DNA from: Lenzites betulinus
Lineage: Eukaryota; Basidiomycota; Agaricomycetes; Polyporales; Polyporaceae
Assembly (NCBI GenBank): GCA_022264855.1
Contig: JABYQU010000038.1
Location: forward strand, 124,001 to 188,000
Reading direction: 5' to 3'
Length of the DNA: 64,000 nucleotides
Of the stretch, positions 58,353 to 64,000 are shown one piece after another; positions within the stretch are counted from its first letter, which is position 1, and every line of letters starts with the position of its first letter. A program made the position numbers and the translations under genes. The notes under the pieces are model-generated. The model was not told the origin of the DNA. It did not search any database and saw only the letters and a program-made list of their open reading frames with translations.

Positions 58353-60664
58353 TCATTGCTCCTCGCCGCCCTCCGACTCCTCGCCCTCGTCCGATTCCCA
58401 GAGCGCGCGCACCTGCCGCCAAATTTTCAGCACGCCCGTGCCGATACTGCATCCGCGACGCAGCAACAGAGGCGGCAGAGGCGAGGGCGCAAGCGCGGTC
58501 AGCACCCCGCACCCGAGCCTAGCAAGGGAAAAGGCAGGACGTACTTGGCGTCGGCTACCGCGTCCATGCGGGTCCACCGCGTCGCAGGCGCGGTTTTCCC
58601 GCGCGCATCCGCATTCGCATTCGCGTCGGCGGCGGGTGACGGTTTGTGCGGTTTCCCGCGAGCCTTGCCTGCGGACGTCTTGGGCTTGGGCGTGCTCGGC
58701 CTGCGCGCGCCGGCCCCGAGTGCGGCGAAGTCGGGGTTCTGCGCGAGGGCCGGGGGGTCCGGGCTGCCGCCGCCTTCGAGCACGACCCACTGCACGCGGT
58801 AGGTCTTTCTGATGTGCGAGAATATGTGCAGCACGTCGCCCGCGGGCACGATCCTGGCCACTCGCAGCGGGCCCGGGGTTCGTGATGAGGGTGTGGTGGA
58901 GGGCCGTCGAGTGGCCTGGCCCATGGGGGCAGCATTCGCGGGCGGGGTGACGAGAAGCGCAGCGAGGAGCGCGTCCGCTATCTCGATGTGCGCTGACGTT
59001 GACGAGGTCACGGGGACGTTTGGTGCGGTGGGGAATTCGTGCAGGCCGGCGAGAAGCCCTGCGTTCGCGGAAGCGTGCTCAGTACCTCGACGCGACGAGC
59101 GAGGGAGGGAACGCGAAGCAGCGAGCGCGAGCTCGAAATCAAGGCGCGGTGATCGAAATAGACGACACACCTCCTTCCGGACGCCGGACGAGCAGGAACC
59201 AGCGCTCGCCCCCAGCGTGTCTGCGCCACTCGATAACGTTCACTATGTCGAGTTCTTCACGCGCCTTTTTCTTCTCCGCTTTCATGGGATACGCCGTCAC
59301 CGGCGAGCCCGCCGGTAGAGGCTCGCATAGAGTGCAGAGGTCTTCGATGTCCGGGACCGCATGACCAGCGGGGGACGTCGCATCTTTCGTGCCCTGGTTA
59401 CACGGTATGTTCTCAGCTCTAGCGACGCAGTTGGAGTGCAACAGACAGACAAACCTCGTGGTCCGTTCCCGCCCCCTCTTGCTGCTCGTATGCGGCACAC
59501 CATGGCTGGAGTGGGCATGAGTGGCACGCAGGATCGCGTACCTTGCAGACGGTTGATCCTAGCTCTATCAGCGCCTGGTTCACATCACCTGGGAGCTCGG
59601 CATCTTTTACGAAGGCGCTCGCGCCCGCCCAAAGAACGTCCAAGGTCTGCTTCGCTTTCGGCGATGCGTGCAGCGCTAACAGGCGGCTCATGAGCCGATG
59701 CACATTCCCATCGAGCTGTAGGCGCGCGCTCGGTCAATATACAATGGCGGCGTCTGAGGAAGCTGATAGAGTAGATGGCGGACAGGGCGATCTGTGGTGT
59801 CGGGCGCGCACTCACCACCGGGACGCGCTGGTTGTACGCTATGGAACATATGGCGCCGGCACTATATCTTCCGATGCCGGGAATCTTTGATTCCATGTCC
59901 TGGGGGTTGTCCGGTAGGCGGCCACCAAACTCCTTCACGGCTTTCTGCGCGCCGCTTAGCAGACGGGCCGCCCGCGAGTAGTACCCGAGACCTTTCCATA
60001 GACTGTTCACGGTGTCTATATCGGAGGCAGCCTGGAAAGAGGGACGTAAGTTTTCACCGGGGGTCGGGCAGGAAGCAGCGACGCTGACCAAGTCTCTTAT
60101 TGTTGGGAACCTGCAGGACGTGAGCTCAGCTCGTCGCCGCACTAACGACCCTAAAACGAACCTTTCTATCCATCGGTTGTAGTATGGTATCACGGTGGCC
60201 ACCTGCGTTTGCTGCAGCATTATCTCCGACACCCAGACCTGATAGCGGGCTTTCCCTATCCACGTCAAGTTCCACACCGAATACATGGGAAACCAACTGA
60301 CCTCATATGCCCTCTGTGCCTTCGCTTCTGCGTCCCACGTATGCTGGTACGGCTTGCGCCAGGGCATCCCACGAGTATCGCGGACATCATCGTACCATTT
60401 CCATAACGCGTCTCGAGACGGTCCGGGGCTCGATAAGACGTGTATCGCCGACGCGTGCGGACGTATTGGCAGCATCTCCGCCGACTCTGGGTTTTGGTCG
60501 GACTCGGAGTCGCTGGACGCGTCTCTGCTCTCGCGTCTCTTGGCTTTCGCTTTCGTTTGAGGCTTTCTGGCGGTCACGGTCTTTCTGGGCTTCTTCTTCT
60601 CGTACGGCGCGTCTTCATACTCGCTGCCGCTATCGCTGGGGTCTGCCTTGCGTTTCCTCGACAT
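58353..60664 (-). CDS. Adenine DNA glycosylase MutY/MUTYH
   Basis: This base-excision repair enzyme removes adenine mispaired with 8-oxoguanine, in nucleus and mitochondria. Minus-strand exons begin MSRKRKADPSDSGSEYEDA, a Lys-rich and acidic N-terminus that could be a nuclear signal. The catalytic Glu lies in VSEIMLQQTQVATVIPYY. The helix-hairpin-helix reads KIPGIGRYSAGAICSIAY and the catalytic Asp lies in LDGNVHRLMSRLL. The iron-sulphur Cys pattern C-x6-C-x2-C-x5-C is complete in CKVRDPACHSCPLQPWC. A C-terminal NUDIX-like 8-oxoG recognition domain follows (GERWFLLVRRPEGGLLAGL and FPTAPNVP), with low-complexity inserts rich in Pro, Ala and Lys. The end is an acidic ESDEGEESEGGEEQ tail. An in-frame ATG 78 bases upstream at 60742 is less likely. 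Confidence 0.92.
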
Positions 60665-61059
60665 ATGGTAAATCAAGACAGAGAGGAAGAGACAAGGACG
60701 CGTCGAGCGCGCGCCTAGCGCGCCAACTCTGGCGCGTAACACGGATCACGTGCGCCCCTTTAAGCGCCCTAAGGATCCTCTAAAACGCAAACATACTCTG
60801 CAGTAGTGCGTGCAAACCGTTAAAACGGCTTCATGCGGTCTGCGGAGGTAAAGGCGATGTTTCTGAAGATGAGACGTGGTGAACGAGGCGGTTCCAACAC
60901 TGGCAGGAGATGATGAGATGATGTGGTGATGGGAAACGGAGGAGGAGGCCACCCAGGCATGTTCCCACGAGTCGTACGCCACGTCGCCTTCAAGTCGTCG
61001 GCGCGTCCTCGACCTTCCCAACCTCAACCTGCCCTCTTTTTCTTTCCGTCCCGCCCGCC
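60665..61059. promoter_or_regulatory. 395-bp bidirectional promoter, MutY and SURF4 genes
   Basis: Two divergent starts are 395 bases apart. The part next to SURF4 ends in a C/T-rich run. No clear TATA element was found. Confidence 0.4.
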
Positions 61060-62328
61060 ATGTCTGCCCGCATCAACATTGCTCGCCCAGCCTCTGGAGG
61101 CTACACACCCGACCCGCACGGTTTTGGAAACTCGCGGCCCTCAGCGGGCTACAGAGCTGCGAACCCCGATGACCCCATCGAAAAGCTCCGCGCATTCGCC
61201 CGCACGGTCGAAGACAACGTCGAGATCTACACCCAACCTCTCAAGCCCCATCTGCCCACTATTGGCAGGCTTCTGATTGTGGGGACGTTCCTCGAGGACT
61301 CATGGCGTATTACGACGCAGTGGGGCGACCAGCTATGGTACCTGCAGAGGTGAGTGTTTACGTGGCATCCCGTCTACCCCCCTCCAATGTTGCAATGCAG
61401 GCATCGCAATTTCCCCTGGGGGATCTCCCACTTTTTCTTGATCATCAACGTGATTGTGAGTAAACAGCTCTGCGCATTATATGCTATGATGTGACGTGCT
61501 AACAACTGGTAGACTATGCTTGTTGGCTCGGGCGCAGTGATCACGAAGAAGCACTCGGAATTCGGTGTCGGCGGTCTCTTGGGCGTGGTCATCATCCAGG
61601 CATTCGGTTACGGCCTCATCTTCGACCTCAGCTTCTTCCTGCGCAACCTCAGTGTCATCGGCGGTCTCCTCATGGTCTTCACCGACTCGATGTACACCCG
61701 CAAGAAACTCTTCGCCGGCCTGCCCTCTCTCTCTGAGAACGACCGCAAGAAATAGTGAGTGCTACCCCATGCTATGACGTCTACTTCCCCCAGACACGTG
61801 ACCGCAATTTCTACAGCTTCTTGCTCGCGGGCCGTATCCTCCTCATCTTCCTGTTCGTCGGATTCATCCTCCGGGGACAGTGGAGCATCGCGCGTGTCTT
61901 TGTGTCCATCATTGGCCTGGCGGCGTGTGTCATGGTTGCCGTCGGTTTCAAGGCGAAGTGGTCTGCAGGCTTCCTAGTAGTCATGCTCAGCGTTTTCAAC
62001 GTCTTCATCAACAACTTCTGGAGCATCCACTCAGCACACCCTCAGCGCGACTTCCTCAAGTGAGTACTATGCCTCTCCATGGTATAACTGGCGCTAATCT
62101 CCACTCAGATATGACTTCTTCCAGACGCTATGTGCGTATACACCAGATTAATTGCTATCAAACCGTAATTGACACACTGATGGGTGACAGCGATTGTTGG
62201 TGGCCTCATTCTCCTCGTCAACATGGGCCCCGGTAAGCGGTTTTCCCTCACTATGAGCTAGGACGATGTTTAATTTGACAATGATACTAGGGGGTCTCTC
62301 TGTGGACGAGAAGAAGAAGACATACTAG
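61060..62328 (+). CDS. erv29: SURF4/Erv29-family cargo receptor
   Basis: This multi-pass membrane protein cycles between ER and Golgi and packs soluble secretory proteins into COPII vesicles. Exons join to about 312 residues. The N-terminus MSARINIARPASGGYTPDPH leads into a conserved soluble helix and FLEDSWRITTQWGDQLWYL. Membrane segments follow (HFFLIINVITMLVGSG, GGLLGVVIIQAFGYGL, NLSVIGGLLMVF, GRILLIFLFVGFIL, VSIIGLAACVMVAVGF, LSVFNVFINNFW). The C-terminus SVDEKKKTY has lysines at -3 and -4, the KKXX COPI retrieval signal of the family. It is full length and intact. Confidence 0.94.
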
Positions 62329-64000
62329 GTGTCTTTTACAGGCCTCACCTCGGTGCAACGTGTAGCCCGACAAGGCATGCGATCCTTGGTTCGGGATGCG
62401 CTTCCCCACCATGGGCTTATGGCAAAGGGCTAGGGTACGACCGGGCGGCTGGTTTCTTGTATCCTTCATGAAAATGTGGATGGATTGGCGTGGACCGTTC
62501 TCTGGTAATGTTTTATGTAATTGTTCCCGGTCCCGACATCCGCCGCGGCGCCTGCGTGCTATCGTCAGTTCTGCCGCGATACCAGCGTCAACAAAGCCAG
62601 CGTTCACACCAGCTCCCGGAAGGATTTCGTCGCGGGGCAGCGCACATCGATTCTCGAAGGCCCGAAGGCCGCTATAAGGGACATTCAATGATCGGACGGC
62701 CCAAGGGCCGGTACAGCCCGACGGAAATGAGGTGCGCATTTCGACAGATGGATCTGCGGCAGGGCGCGCTGAGGGAGACCTGGGGCCCCGACGTCAAACC
62801 CCTCACCTCCCCGCGAAAACGGGGGGACGGAGAGGGGGATTAGGCGCAGCTGGCAGCAAGGCCGTGTACGTGTACGCACAGCGCCCTGTCTGCGCCCCCT
62901 CGCGTCCGACGAGCAAAACGCCACCGTTTCGAACGTTCTGAGGGGGTACATCAAGGGAATCGGGGGTCCGCGGTTCGCTGGCGCTGCAGCACATTCAGTC
63001 TGCCCGGCGAGTGTGCACACGCACGCGTGCACCGCGGAGGGCCCGGCGCTGACGCTCCCCCGATGTGCACATCGCGGGGTGCTGGAGGGGGCGTACCCAG
63101 CCTCGCCGCTGGCCTCCGCACGCACCGCACACCCTCTAATTCACCTCTCCCCCAATCGTTCGCGTTCGATTCGCGGGGGCGAGGGACGGGTTCGCACTCC
63201 GCCAGGAGAGTTTGTGGGTGCGCATGAGAACGCGCGCGTGCGTGGGGGATGTGGCGCACCGCGAGGCCACGGAAAGGGCCCCCGGGGCAGCCCTGACGTC
63301 TTCGCCGCACCTGCGTGCCGGCGTGCGCGCCTCGCTCGCGGGCTTCAGTGTGTGTTCGTGAGGCGCAGGCTCAGCCCGTGGCGTCCGTGACTGCGTGGGC
63401 GTGCGTGGGTGTGTGGAAAGACGTGTGATGCCCAAAGGGGCGAGCGCGCGCAATGCAGCGGAGTTCGAGCAGTTTGCGCTCAGAGCCTCGGGCTTCGGTT
63501 GGGCTGCTGCTGGCTGACCGGCCACTGGGTATTGGTGTTCGGTACTGGCCGTACTCCCGCTGGCCATGCGCAGCATGAAACGCGTACGCTGTGGTTCGCA
63601 GAGACGGGCCTGTGCGGAGGAGCTTCTAGATAGACTGCGAGATGGGCGAGATAAAGTGTGAAGGTTATCGGTGCCACTGTGTGGGTAAATGGGTTACGGG
63701 TATGGCGCGAGACACGAATCGCGAACGGCGGGAAGGTTCTAGGCTGCCTGGCGCATCGGCGTAAATTGAGCACTCTGCAGAGTTTGGCATGAGGGCGCCG
63801 GGCGAGCGACGCGCGTATGAACGAGGCGATAGGAAGCTGTGGCCGCGAGCTGTGGCGGAGGAGAGCACGTCCGCCGCTTGCACGGGCTGTTGCCGACTGA
63901 ATGGACTGTCCGGCGCGGGGTGACGGGACTGGGGGCACCTCCAGAACCCGACTTGGTGAGCACAGGATTGCAAATGGGGCACGTCGAGGTTCGCCAGAAT
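62329..64000. other. Right-end spacer without recognised genes
   Basis: About 1.7 kb after the SURF4 stop reaches the window edge. It should begin with the SURF4 3' UTR. Open frames on both strands are low in complexity and match nothing I know. A gene may begin beyond the edge. Confidence 0.45.

Noticed and set aside
63136..63938. Minus-strand ORFs of about 150 codons at the right end
   Set aside because: Low-complexity composition, no domain and no splice-joined neighbours; they look like chance frames.

Overview
The window is nuclear DNA from a filamentous basidiomycete, most likely an Agaricomycete and perhaps a polypore. The reasons are very short introns (about 50-65 nt) that break almost every gene, GC-rich coding exons, and two gene families (DUF6535 and DUF6533-type membrane proteins) known mainly from Agaricomycetes. 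The species cannot be named from the sequence. I reconstruct 18 protein-coding genes by joining exons through splice sites and conserved motifs. I see no rRNA, no tRNA, no CRISPR array and no intact transposon.

Layout, left to right: a gene-poor stretch (1-4.3 kb); HMG-CoA reductase (+); a tandem pair of DUF6535 membrane proteins (+,+); a D-2-hydroxyacid dehydrogenase and a TOK-type potassium channel (both -); orotate phosphoribosyltransferase (+); Derlin (-); a DUF6533-like multi-pass membrane protein (+); exocyst Sec5 (-); fatty acid 2-hydroxylase (+); a histidine-type acid phosphatase (+); an ACSF2-like acyl-CoA ligase (+); an arabinitol/polyol dehydrogenase (+); a DUF155 (RMD1/RMND1-like) protein (-); a DNAJC11-like J protein (+); a Gti1/Pac2 (WOPR) transcription factor (+) isolated in 3.3 kb of non-coding DNA on each side; the MutY adenine glycosylase (-); and a SURF4/Erv29 cargo receptor (+).

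The genes are mostly housekeeping and do not form one pathway. Loose themes are the ER and secretory pathway (HMG-CoA reductase, Derlin, Sec5, FA2H, SURF4), mitochondria (ACSF2-like ligase, DUF155, DNAJC11) and membrane transport. No terpene synthase, P450 group, NRPS or PKS lies nearby, so this is not a secondary-metabolite cluster.

The most striking observations concern gene structure. The acyl-CoA ligase gene contains an apparent AT-AC intron, a 10-nt microexon that encodes the core of its YGMTET adenylation motif, and a 1,054-nt last intron carrying repeats. The fatty acid hydroxylase needs a GC-AG intron. The DNAJC11 gene carries a foldback, MITE-like element inside an intron, and the DUF155 gene has a dense ACGCG repeat in its last intron. 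I did not find a convincing new multi-gene system.
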